From Fusarium oxysporum f. sp. lycopersici 4287 (taxonomy: Eukaryota; Ascomycota; Sordariomycetes; Hypocreales; Nectriaceae), in NCBI RefSeq assembly GCF_000149955.1, contig NC_030989.1, forward strand, positions 141,079-205,078: 64,000 nt of DNA, read 5' to 3'. Positions 11,407 to 22,320 of this stretch are shown here, in pieces. The translations under genes were made by a program, and so were the position numbers. Position 1 is the stretch's first letter. Each line of letters begins with the position of its first letter. The notes under the pieces are model-generated. The model did not search any database and was not told the origin of the DNA. It saw only the letters and a program-made list of their open reading frames with translations.

Positions 11407-12260
11407 CTATAGATAGTTTAAGAAGAGCTCGAGATGCTGTGCGTAGAGCTCAGGGTACTGGAACAAGTGGCCATGTCCCAAGTCAGGGTAGAAAATAAGC
11501 TGCGCATTGCTGATCTTTTGTTGTAGACTAAAACTGTTGGGAGTGGGCGACATAACGTCGGTGTGACCATTCGTCACCAACGTTGAAGCCTTGATATCTT
11601 TAAGGAGGTTGAACTTGTTAACGTCCACAGTGAAAGCGAAAATAGCCGTCAGCTGTGCCCTAGCCCCCTGTCCAACAAGGAATTCCTTGCGCTCTTCTCA
11701 ATCCATTTGTCGTTCATGAATCCTCTTCCACCAATCTTTCCCAGCCGCCAAGCTTGTCTCAGACGGATAGAAGAACAAGACATGCATCTCTTGCTCGGTT
11801 GGGGGGACATCGTTACTCCCAGCGACGCTCTCGAGCACATCGCGTGAAGGCAAGACTACGCCGTCTCCAATGGCGGATTGTGTGCCGGCTAGAAACAACT
11901 TGTGGACCAGCTGCGGGTAGTCCTAGGCCAGGATCTGCGCAACCCCTCCACCCATTGAGAAGCCAATGACATCTACCTTGGAGACTCAAATGGCAGTGAG
12001 GAGTTTGGCAGCAATGGAGGCCATAGCTGTAGTAGCATCTGGTGCGGCGCCTTCGCTGTGGCCGATACTGAAACTGTCATATAGACTGACACCTCGAATT
12101 TTGGCAATGATATTGAAGAGGAGAGGATCGAGTACATCGATTGACCCTTGAAGATGGTTGATAGCAACGGAAAGGTGTTCCGCTTTCCGAAGCGCCGGTA
12201 CGCAACGTTCACTCCGTCAACAGAAGCGAACTGTGTCTGAAATGTCTGAAGAGTCGCCAT
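11407..12260 (-). pseudogene. Alpha/beta-hydrolase pseudogene
   Basis: Starts with an ATG at 12260 (FASVDGVNVAYRRFGK) and ends with the C-terminal part of an alpha/beta hydrolase (LVTNGHTDVMSPTPNS, YPDLGHGHLFQYPELY) stopping at 11407. Between them the frame shifts once near 12165, and three in-frame stops occur: TGA at 11986-11988, TAG at 11923-11925 (in the position of Trp in LAWDYP) and TGA at 11698-11700. The nucleophile elbow is still readable as GFSMGGG and the catalytic His lies in GHGH. The family includes fungal homologues of haloperoxidase or epoxide hydrolase type. With four lesions, this is a true dead gene rather than a sequencing error. Confidence 0.88.
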
Positions 12261-14029
12261 TGTAATGCCGTTTCCTTGAGTAGTTATTTGAAGGCTTGTT
12301 TAATAGTTGTAAAGAGTGGTTAAGAGAGTACACTGGGAGATTTTGGTGTCTAGTAGAGATGGCTGGGATATTTAATGCTCTACTGTTGGACATTTATTAG
12401 TCCTTCTGCTGGTGTGCTGATCCAGCGAAAGCCTGACTTTGATAATAGTATCTTTTTATTCTAAATATAACAGTTTATTGCATGAGGTTTATGTTAAAGG
12501 TTTAATAGATCTTTCTTGGCCTACCTATGCTTAATATCCAGATTGAAATTCTTATTCTTAGCCAGCTCTTTATAGATAACACTAGTATGGAGAAAGTGGT
12601 GGCCAAGCCATCCAGATCGCCCAAACTGATGTTTTGCGGGATCTTTTAGGGCCTTTTAGACCTATTCTGATCTTGGAGGGTGGTTGAATCGTTCCCTGGT
12701 CGAGCAATGGCTTAGTGGCAGTATTTGCTTCTAGCAAAATATTTGCCCGTCTACCTCTGACAACTTAACCCCTCGGGTGTCTTTCATTGCAAGAAGGTAT
12801 GAAGTGTATGTCATGTAGACCAATTCGTGAAAGCCTTGTGTCAAGACAGTCCGTGTCGTGGGGGACGATGGAATAATAATTATTACATAACATGTTGGCT
12901 GACAAATGGATCCCGGTCAGTCTTTCGTTGATCACTAATCATAGACCGAAAGCCAGCTAGAGGTGAATGCGACAAATTAAAACAACCCCGTGGTCGGGAA
13001 TGTCAATTCCGCCGAGTCCGATCGTCGGGCGAGGTAGAACCTTTTTTTTCTGTTACTGCGGCTTATTAGCTTGGACGCCCGATCTATGATTATCAACCCT
13101 GACTGGGTTGTAAAAGGGGCATGAAAGCTCACTATTATTTGCACTGGTATATATCTTCTAACTCCACGCCAGCACAGGAGGTGGGTCAACCTTTGACAAT
13201 ATACATCTTTGTGTAGTCGACACATCAGGCTTTCTCGAGGCTTCTCTTCTTCGAGATATAGACCTCATCCGAGCTTATCGTTCATTTAACAGTAGCCTAT
13301 AGAATCTTAAAGGCTTCTGCTACAAAAAAAGGAACGGCTTCTCGGGGTACTATTACTTTAGAGAGTACTTATCACAAGGGGCCCTAAAAGTTAAGGGCAA
13401 ATGCCAAATCATCCCAGCTTAGGATATAATTCTTTATAGCTTATATGACATATAACCCGAATTTGCAAAATTTAAGAATTAGGTTACATAATAATCTCCG
13501 CCTTAGGCAAATACCATCATTAAACTGCATAAGGCATTTTATCTCACTAAGATAACACAACAAGAAATCAGTACCAAGGGAGGATAATAAGAAATCTGCA
13601 AGAAGGCATTAAATGGAGGACTTAAGATCTTAATACTCTTTGATTCTTATTAGAGACTGCCTATAGCAGTAAGCTTTATTACATTAGCCCCTCATCGTAC
13701 AGACAATAAAGAAATCTTATTAAGGGTCTAATCTCGTAAATTCACAGGTTTGCAAAACCCCTACTGGAGCGTTTCCGACCTAACAACAATAGACAATAAG
13801 CGATAGAACTGTTTTCCTTTAAGAATAAAAACGGTCGCCTATAACACCCTCACAGAAGTATAAGTATATAGAGTTATCATGCAGAGCATTCCTAGGGATT
13901 ACTGCCTCGGAAAACTAAGAGGCAAGTCACTTCTCCTTCAAAACTTCACGTTCAACAATAGCAAGCATTAACGCCAAGCCTTACACAGAATTCCTTGCGT
14001 GAAGCCGAAATTCCTCTACGCCGGACTAT
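12261..14029. other. Gene-free, partly AT-rich stretch
   Basis: About 1.8 kb without an intact ORF; the 82-codon ORF at 12977-13225 on the minus strand is not convincing. The part from 13300 to 13950 is AT-rich and looks like worn transposon or gene sequence, but I can recognise no family in it. Confidence 0.3.
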
Positions 14030-14490
14030 CATGTTCAGTAAGAGATGAAGAAAATGGTCAGTTCGAGATTGGATTGCTTGTCAGAGAGGTTCAAGTCCTC
14101 TTCCATGCCGAAGATTCTAGCGTTGCCAATATTTCCTCTGTATGCGTCTTAGCTCCTGGTGAATTGATCGGGGACTTGGGGGAGTACCTGTAAATGTAGG
14201 CAAATAGATAAAGAGCCGTAGGCTGAGAAGAAAGGCAATGTCAACAGATTAGACCAAGAAAAGGTAGCTTCAGAAAGAATCCATCAAGCTGCACTAGCAA
14301 TTGGAATGAGGTGAGCATCCACTTTGCGCATCAATCTTTTCTCTCTCTCGCCCTCGAAGCGAGTAAATAGGTTCGCAATCTCCGGAGGCAAAGAGGATTG
14401 ACTCAAAGCGACAGTCTCGGTGTCGAGGCCATCAAGCGTGTCAAGGTGCTCCTCTCTGGAAGGGTTTTTGATATCTGCAAGAGGAGTCAT
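14030..14490 (-). pseudogene. 5' fragment of an MFS permease (allantoate/Dal5 type)
   Basis: From the ATG at 14490 the frame gives a short acidic N-terminus and EREKRLMRKVDAHLIPI, the conserved entry into membrane segment 1 of the anion:cation symporter branch of the MFS. After intron-like sequence it resumes as ALYLFAYIYR, and after another as GNIGNARIFGMEEDLNL and LTIFFISY, then stops at about 14031 where the next conserved residues should follow. The 12-segment transporter is therefore reduced to its first tenth and the exon phases do not all join. This is the relic of a transporter truncated by deletion. Confidence 0.72.
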
Positions 14491-14511
14491 ACTGAGGACT
14501 GTTAATAGCAC

Positions 14512-15990
14512 AAGATCTTTTTATCGAGAGAGTGCAACACGGAAACTGAGTTAAGATAAGTTGAATCTGGAAAGGACAGCATTTGCCTTATTTATGATAA
14601 ACTGCGAGACTTGACGCTGCCAAGAAATTCTCTTTTGACTTTGCAATTATTAAGTGGATGCAGACTCACGGAGACTGATTTGAAGGGTGTTGGTGATCGT
14701 CAACCGAATTGCGCTTGGTTGGTGGCTTGCTTGGCTTCAGGCCGCGCTTGGCCCATTACACCTTCGGATTAAGAGCTTGTGTAACTAGTATTCACAGATT
14801 TAATTCTATCCCCGGACTCCGCAATCTTGAATCTGGAGTCGGACGTACGTGTGTGGCAAAGACTTGACGCTGGCCGATTAAACTGGCCGCCGGACAGGGA
14901 TGTCGGATATCGGATGTCGGATGGGCTCCGTTTCCTTCCGATGGAAAAGAGAATACTATTGTTATTTCCGGCTAGAGAATTTTAGGCACTCTATTTTACT
15001 TAACGTAATCACCCTAGACTTGCCGTAGCGAGTTCCTTCTAACCTTGAAAAGGAACATTAGTATCTATATCACCAGCGTCAGCCTGGATAATTATGGTAT
15101 AGGGATTTATGTTCTTAATTATAACTATTTACCTTTGTCTTGAGATAGGCTTGAGGCTTCTGAGTAACTGACGGGGTTCAGGGCTGAATAGACAGGACGC
15201 GCTGTGACTAAAGTCTAAAGGTCAGGCTGTTGCAATTATGCCCAAATTACTTTTATTTACTACGCTGTTCCGTCTTGCGGTATTTTAGGTGGCAATAGAA
15301 CTAAAAACATGCAGCCAGAAGATTATACAGCTCTTATTCACTAAAGCAACGCGTTATTCTGTCTACATGCAAGAGACTGAAGCCATCGGTCAAGGATGAT
15401 ATCGAAGGCTATTAAAGGGGGAGAAAGCAGGCCCTGAGATAATATTCGCTGTTTTAAAGACTGGGACTCCGTTTCTGTTCCAGATGGAAAGTCTTAGTGT
15501 TAAGGCTTAGATTGTTCAATCTCCATGAATGAAAGCGCCTTTGGGTGGGAGTTGACAACCATCCTATAGTTTACCCTCAAAGTACGTGGGGACCTGTGAC
15601 ATACTGTCCCGCCTTCACTTACATTAATGGAAGCCGTTGAGAGCTGCTGAGAAATGGCGAATTTCCCCTTTTACAAATAGCAACAGGGATATATATAGTA
15701 ATCAGGATAATAATATAAATTCTCATCCACTATTGCCCCGAACCTCTATACTATGTATGGCTTGGATTGACGAACTGCCACGTATCTGGACCCATTCTAA
15801 GATTCATGTTTATAGCTAGGCAAGATAGTTGCCCCGTAGGCCTCAGGCTACAAGCTATCGAAAGGTGACGGCATGTAATAAACATCCCAACTTCTTGTAA
15901 TATACGAAGTGTTTCTCTTGTTACCTTTAAAGCCGAGTATTTACTAAATGGCTTTTGTTATAAGGACAGACAGGCCGCTGAGTAATGTAT
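14512..15990. other. Gene-free stretch
   Basis: Between the transporter relic and the duplicated GNAT tail. Only short ORFs are present, including one of 60 codons at 15637-15819. No feature can be supported. Confidence 0.35.
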
Positions 15991-16009
15991 CTTGGCTGTC
16001 GTACCGTGA

Positions 16010-16135
16010 AATATCTAAAAGAGCCCTATTATCTATTAGTTCATATAATGTAATAATACTTAGGGGTTTCTCGGCCTACTGTGACCCTGCCCAGTGCACC
16101 CTGCCGTTTAGGCCCTTATATACTGTAGTTTGAAT
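16010..16135 (-). repeat. Second copy of the 3' end of the GNAT gene (copy B)
   Basis: On the minus strand this contains a variant of the last coding bases of the GNAT pseudogene at 20031-21003 (LNGRVHWAGS here, LNGSVHWAGSW there), plus about 70 bases of 3' flank sharing the motif ccctatta and aatatctaaaag. A duplicated gene tail and flank, 4 kb from the longer copy and in the same orientation. Confidence 0.6.
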
Positions 16136-16229
16136 GGGTTATAACTTAGTATTAGTGTAGAACAACCTTGCAGGACTATCTTATAAAGCTGCTTTCCTCC
16201 TCTCAGGGCCAACATCAAGAACTCTCCAG
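16136..16229. repeat. Dispersed repeat, copy B
   Basis: Counterpart of 452-545 with the shared core actatcttataaagct. This copy keeps CpA dinucleotides that are TpA in copy A, so it is closer to the original sequence. It directly abuts the duplicated GNAT tail. Confidence 0.6.
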
Positions 16230-16252
16230 TAGTAGCTCAAACAACTTATTAC

Positions 16253-17514
16253 CTATACTCTAAAACCCACCCCCTGCAGCTCGATATCATCTCCTTGGTG
16301 TTCGCGTGAATTTGACTGATCTCGTGAACTCCAATGGCTATGCGTCCTATCTGCCACAGCTGCGGCAGCATGATGATTCTCACCAGTATCCCCTACATAG
16401 CCAAGCTTACCAACACCAGCCCAGAATGCCCTATCGTGAGTTCTCGGCCTCCAAGCCCAGCCAGCTCCTCCTGCAATGGGCAGATGATAGAATCTGAAGC
16501 TGTAATACGCTGCAACAGTGCCCATTAGAAAAGCGAAAATGATGTCGAAGCCGTCGTGTTGGTAGTCGAACCATCTCGAGCAATTGATGTAGACGGCTAG
16601 AGCAAAAGGTACGATAACAAGGACCAAGATATACAAAGGGGCGCCGGCAGCCTGGCGGCGCTGTGACTGGATCTCCGGGTCCCGTCCGTTATTCGTCCCG
16701 GAAGAAGATGCTGGCGGCTCATACTCCCCGGATCGCGATGGAAATGCCTCGTGTCTCCATTTCATGCTCGGCGGGACGAACGGGATATTAACAGCCAACT
16801 TGCTAGCAAGGAACAAGGTCAAGTAAACAAGTCCTGCAGCACTTATCGAAGAGTGCCCACTAGGAAATGCTCGGAATCCTTCGTTGAGCTTCGCCGAGTC
16901 TCTCTGTTGGCAAATGTCGGCTGAGTATAGTCGTCCATCCGCTAGACTATTGGCATACCCTGCCACAAGGTACTTCATAGCGTTGGCGACATCCGGCTCA
17001 CATCTCGACAGCATATTAGGTCGGGGTTTGCCTAACAGGTTCTTCATACATTGCACGAAGAAGAACACAGAAACGAAAGACAATGCAAGCCCCAACAGGC
17101 CTACATGAAGCTCCCATATCTTTCGCCTCCATATTAAACTCGAAGGTGTGTTGTTTGGTACCGTGCCTCCAGGTACAAAGACGAGGACCACGCCAGCGAT
17201 GATAACGGCCGGGACGACGAGAGAGAGGATCGCGGCCAGACCGATAGAAATCGTATCACCTGTGAACGGGTACCTGATTGCCCATGAAAGTTAGCGAAGC
17301 CGATTTGTAGTAGAAAGTGATGAGCGACGTGCGAGAGGTAGGGGTTCACCAAGGAGAAGTCTCGCTTATTGGGCGTGAGGTTGCCTACGACCACCGAGAC
17401 CACTAAGACGATGATAAGGACCGCCCAGTCGAAAGCGTAAGATATGAAAAGCTTCACCGAGAAGTGCATGTTTGAAGTAGGGATGATATCCGGCATCTTG
17501 TGATACGAGGACAT
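16253..17514 (-). CDS. PAP2-family lipid phosphate phosphatase
   Basis: Two exons, 17514-17333 and 17273-16253, giving 400 residues. The intron 17274-17332 must use a GC donor (GCACGT...CTAAC...CAG) to keep the frame: it joins VNPYLS to YPFTGDTISIG, which is how this family reads. The phosphatase signature is complete: KxxxGKPRP (CMKNLLGKPRP), PSGHS, and SRWFDYQHDGFD with the last catalytic His and Asp. Several hydrophobic segments make it an integral membrane enzyme like yeast Dpp1/Lpp1, which dephosphorylate diacylglycerol pyrophosphate and phosphatidate. The start MSSYHKMPDI at 17514 is the first ATG in frame. It is the only intact gene in a stretch of relics. Confidence 0.87.
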
Positions 17515-20030
17515 AGCCAAAAGGAACGTCAAGCCAAGAAATGTTGTAGGCAGCGCAGCCTTGAAAGCCTATGCTTGCTAATTAAGTACCTTCCTGTTAG
17601 AAAAGAGCCCACGTGCACAGATATGAGGACAGTCTAGTTAAATAGCTAATGGGTTCATGGGTACACGTAATGCTATCAGCCACTTATGAAAGGGGGCAGG
17701 TTGTAGTAATAACTCATCTAGACTAGCTAGTAGTGTGACAAGACTTACTCCATCATGAAGGCGATCATTACCAAACTTTACACGTATGTTTTTATACTAA
17801 GCCTAAGGTAGTTAAAGAGCACGCATCGGTATATTCCTGGCGAGACAAATTCACGGTCTGAGCGGCGACTGCATCCGCCAGTGGTGACGCTTGCGCACGT
17901 CAGTCACACCATCTGATTGGATAAACCTTAGGAGGTTATAAGATTAAGACACAGCCTCGATTCTGGGGCCCAACCCTCCCTTTATGTTATTCCCATACTA
18001 GATCCTCGCCAAGAGATCGGCCCGAGGCTTGGCATAAATGACAGCATCCACAGACGGACTAATTATGCCTACACTACGATCATTGCTTGGCAAAGCCCCA
18101 AGTACCTTGGCACTGTCAAACTTCATTCATACAATCTCAGCCGTATAGAGCCCATCATGAAAGGTAGTAGAGGTTTCTGTTTGATATGCACGAAACTTAC
18201 GGCCGGGCTGTAGCGCCAATGAGCGCCTTGGCTCCTGCCTGACCAGGTGTGTATTTCAAGTAGCATCCTATTTGAGGAATCGGTTAGACTGCTCGAATCA
18301 ATCATATCCGGTAACAGGGGCAAGTATGTGGCTGGATACCTGTGTTATCATGTACAGATGCGGGCATATAATTGCTCCTTATTATCGACGTTGCTGATAA
18401 GTCCACAATCCAGGTTCGTTCTCACAAGGGACGTTTATGTTCTCTCACCGAGTTCCGATTAAGTTAAGTTTATACTTAATACTCTAACTGTCTCCCTATC
18501 TGGCGAGAAAGAATCTAGAATTTCCACCAACTATGTCAGGGTGCCTAGCGTAGGGGCCGCGTAAGCCTTGGCGGCTGAGCTTAGGTCGGGCAGGATAAGC
18601 ATAAGACCGACAAGCTACTACTAGCTCTGGCTCTCGCAGATTACGAGATCTCTTAGTCATTAGATAACAACAACGTCTTTGTGGGAGCCTGAGCCTTTAT
18701 AGAAGCCCGCCAACTAAAAACTCTGCACCTACGTGTTGAGTCAGATTGGTTCAGAATATGAGCACCGGTTGCTAGTATACCTATTACCCACTTAGAAAAG
18801 TTCTTGATAGATGGTAAGTTGAGATGATCTTCAGTATTCACAGACTATGGTTGCTGTTGCCGAGGCCCATCTGGACCACAAACTTCTTCCACTGTGCTTC
18901 ATCGTTGCTGATACATCTCTGCGGGCCCAGGTCCGACCGAATGCTCAACAGTAGCTCGTTGTATTGTTTTTGATGATTAAACCCTGGCCTGAAGCATCCC
19001 ACAGACTCAGAATACAATGGAAGCATTGTCGATGGCAACTGGGCGAAGTGGTCTGGCGGTATCAGCTCGTGTCGTTCAGAAGCGTTCATCCGGGGCACAT
19101 TTGCACGACGCGCAGCCGACTTACTCACCTTGATTGCTGATGATCGTGCCCCCTCTGCGAGGACTCAAACTTTCCTGGTCGGCCAATCCATCCTCGTTAG
19201 CCAATGACATAGATGACCAACATGCTGTATACCTTCAACTCAGCAATGGACCCAGCCATGGGGCCTGTGCAGCATTTTGCTATCGCCATTACCACGGTTT
19301 CAGCTTCAGTAGTCCTGACTGCGGTGGGACCGACTATGGTTACTACAGCATTACCCGCCGCGGACCCAAGCCTCATGTCTATGTTCATTGAACCAGGCTC
19401 AGCCCACGTGGTCGTCGGTGGAAACCTGAACTGTTCTTATATCCGCTGAATCCACTATTGCGGGACTTGTTTCGATCGGTCAGCTCTTTCGGGCTAGTCT
19501 TCCGGACACCACTCGCGATGTTGTCGTATCCACAGAGGAGAGCAACGCGAACATGGCAACTTCGCCACCCACGTTCTACTTGTGGTCAACGCTTCTAATA
19601 TTATCTTTTCTGCCGACACAGTTCTCTCTGTCCAGATACATCTACTATAAATAGCTCAAGGTAACGGAGTCGGGGGGGATGGAAATGCAACATGACAATA
19701 TCTTCCCCCAATCAAGGTCGCTCAGGCGGACTTTAAATGCTCTGGCAGACACACTGGTCTTAATAATATGGCCTATATCAGGTCAGTTCCTGGAGCTCAC
19801 TATGCCGGACGTGCAAGCGATCCTCTTTCCGCTCTGGAATTCATTCTTTCAGGGCCATGGCAACTACCAGATATGTCAGCATCTGCCACGGCCACACTCT
19901 CTAATGTCAAGTGTTCCTGGTCCGATTTCAAGCCTTGCTCTCTATTATCTAATAGGAGCTGCCTCTGTAATATCTAAAAGGGCCCTATTATTTATTCGTT
20001 AACATGATGCGATGACACTTATCACTTGAC
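17515..20030. other. 2.5 kb without a supported gene
   Basis: A 96-codon minus-strand ORF (18838-19128) and several plus-strand ORFs at 19134-19449 have moderately coding-like composition, the latter with a faintly MFS-like stretch. None has a recognised domain or credible gene structure. The stretch is most likely gene and repeat debris. Confidence 0.3.
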
Positions 20031-21003
20031 CTACCATGACCCTGCCCAGTGCACGCTGCCGTTTAGACTCTTACACATTTCCTGGCTGCTTGTGTTATCC
20101 GGCGCCACATCTGCCGCGGCGAAGTTGTCGTTGCCGAATGAACTCGTCTTAGTGTGGAGGAGCTTCGCGCTCACAGTCTTGGCAAGGCCTCTACGGCGGA
20201 AGGGCTCCTACATGCTGTAAGTTATTGCACATTCTGTGTATGAATTGAGTCTTGACTTACCTCGCAGTGAACGCTACACAATGAGCCATCCACAGCTTAT
20301 TCTGGTCAGAACATGGGTTATTCCTGTACGAAATCAACCCCACTTACCCAAAAACGCCCAGGCCACAGGCGTCCCGTCCTCCAGCTTGATGAACAGGCTC
20401 GGCAGTTTCAACAGTAGCTTACTACTCCCCATAAGCAAGTAGACTTTCTCCCCCGATATGGTATTACAATACTTGCAGGCTGCGCGGCATGCTTGTCCGC
20501 GACTTGACCAGCTCGCAGTCCCGCGCGTTGCCTATCCCCCAAACCATGCCTGGTGGTAGTTCAGGGTCCCTAGGCAGTGGCAGCTCGTCGATGCGGAAGT
20601 GAACTTGTCATACTCGTACTTGGGAGTCGAACCGAAGCGCAAACCGCCGGAGAGGGCCACATCGCGTACAGCGTTGTTGAGCGAGCCGATTAAGATGCGG
20701 TCCGGGTGCGCGAGGGGTCGGATAGGGTAGATCCTCCCCTGGTGTCCGGCCTCATTAAGGTCGGCCATGATCTGCTGCTTGCAGAGGGCGTCATCGTAAG
20801 GAGACAGAGCGGGAGAGGCTGTCATCGTGCCGTGAGAGTCCTCAAAGGTCGAGTAGAGCCACATGTTGGTCTCGAGGCCGAGGGAGGGGTCTAAGTAAGC
20901 GGCGGAGGAGAGTGATAGATCGGGGAAGCCTGGATTCGAGTAGGTGAAGGATATCTGCTGGGACGTCTGTAAAGACCTGGACGTGATGGCAGTCGGATCC
21001 CAT
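20031..21003 (-). pseudogene. GNAT-type acetyltransferase pseudogene
   Basis: The ATG at 21003 begins with LLESRLPRSITLLRR, the N-terminus of a fungal GNAT family. The frame then jumps to AAYLDPSLGLETNMWLYSTFED: the segment between is deleted, with the junction in a CTCCTCCGCCGC-like microhomology near 20905. A second, one-base shift near 20605 moves the reading to DELPLPRDPELPPGMVWG. Introns then separate LPSLFIKLEDGTPVAWAFLG, DGSL and the acetyl-CoA loop EPFRRRGLAKT, and the gene ends DVAPDN...CKSLNGSVHWAGSW with TAG at 20031. The R-R-x-G-L-A binding loop survives, but two frame breaks make the gene dead. Its 3' end is duplicated at 16010-16135. Confidence 0.8.
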
Positions 21004-21192
21004 AATGGTACTACTGGTTAGTAGGTAGATAAATAAGTGGTTTAATATAGTTGTCTGGACTAAATGGCTTATCTCCTTCCTTTAAGTTGGGCATGTTACC
21101 GAACTTATAAATAGTGATCTAAACTTCTTTGCAGGCATTGTTCCGGATTATCAGTGATATGGTTGAGCGACCACTTAGACTGGGGCATCCGT

Positions 21193-21212
21193 TTTGTTTG
21201 TTTGTTTGTTTG
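21193..21212. repeat. TTTG microsatellite
   Basis: Five consecutive TTTG units in non-coding sequence upstream of the GNAT pseudogene. Confidence 0.8.
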
Positions 21213-22320
21213 TATATTTTTCGTCTGGGTGGCTGTAACGAAGCCAGATCTCCTACTGGAGCAAAAGACGTGCTGAGCTAGCTAGGTACAGGGAAACCCC
21301 GCTTCCTTCACCATCCAGCATACCAATGGCACAAAAGGTGCTGTATTTCTCAAGCCCGTCACCCGTCAGCGGGTTCGGGGGCAATCTACTGTCGAGCTTT
21401 TTCCACCGACCAGAATTCTCTCACGCATCACTACATCTGCTGACGCAGTCCACAATCTCCAGTAACCAAGTTGTAGCTCGTAGTCGACTGTCGTGGCGGC
21501 AGGGAAAAACCTTGGGAAGGAATCAGAGGCCGGCGGTGCGGCTTGCCTTCAAAGGGGAAAAACCCATCGCAATCGGCGTCGTTGATCGGGAGGATGTCGC
21601 TACCGATGCCACGGGCACCGTCCTCCGATATCTAAGGCGTTCTGGTTCTGAGGTGCCGCCATTAGATCCGACAAAGGTGTTGTCAGAGAAGGTGAACTCT
21701 CCAAAATTCCTTCTCTGAAAACTGCTGTTAGGGAGCCGATGGCGTCCCCGCAGTATTGTGTGGCCGAGTAGCCCGTAGAAAATCCCGCTCCTAACAGTGC
21801 ACTAACAGTGCGTGCCAAGAAAGAATTTTTACAGGGGAGAGTTGACTGGGGCATCCGTTGACGCGAAGCGTCTGGTCTCTAGGGTAGGATTGGTCGATCA
21901 ACTAACTACGGAGCATCGGGTTAGCTCACACATGCCCCACAAGAGCCACATTTCCTTGACACAAGGGCGCACTAACTTATCTCTCGGGCTAAGGACCCAT
22001 TATAGCGCTTGAAGTTAGGTATTGTGCTTGATTTTCACATTCACCCTCTTGACCTTAGCAGTCCATCCTCCGTTGCAACCGAATGCGTGAGTAAGAGACT
22101 TGGCCTCGACAGTCATTTGAACAGGGTCAATACTTACCCTCACCCCTTTCCGGACGAATCCCTGCCAGCGGTTGAGCCCAGCGCTTTTTGTCTTGTCCGT
22201 CGCCGTCGCCCTTCGGAGTACATCAACAACTAGGGCGTCCTGCAGCCAGGAGGCGGAAGAGTCCATTCGCCAGCAAGACTGCTGATTTGCTCGGGATTGC
22301 CTTTGTCTGACCTTGAGAAA
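21213..22320. other. Upstream region of the homeodomain gene, with unexplained ORFs
   Basis: GC-richer than the neighbouring gaps. It holds overlapping ORFs of 130 codons (plus, 21326-21718) and 84 codons (minus, 21600-21854), neither recognised. The minus-strand reading has plausible protein-like pieces in two frames (SATQYCGDAIGSL, then FTFSDNTFVGSNGG), which suggests another decayed gene. The last few hundred bases should be promoter and 5' UTR of the gene starting at 22321. Confidence 0.35.

Noticed and set aside
12977..13225. 82-codon minus-strand ORF as a gene
   Set aside because: No family, no good start context, and surrounded by worn AT-rich sequence.
14080..14115. A tRNA T-arm-like sequence (gaggttcaagtcctc)
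   Set aside because: The 5-bp stem and TTCAAGT loop look right, but no acceptor, D or anticodon arms fit around it. On the minus strand it is coding sequence of the MFS permease relic (MEEDLNL).
19134..19449. MFS transporter fragment
   Set aside because: A hydrophobic stretch (VSASVVLTAVGPTMVTTALP) is suggestive, but no second conserved motif follows in any frame.
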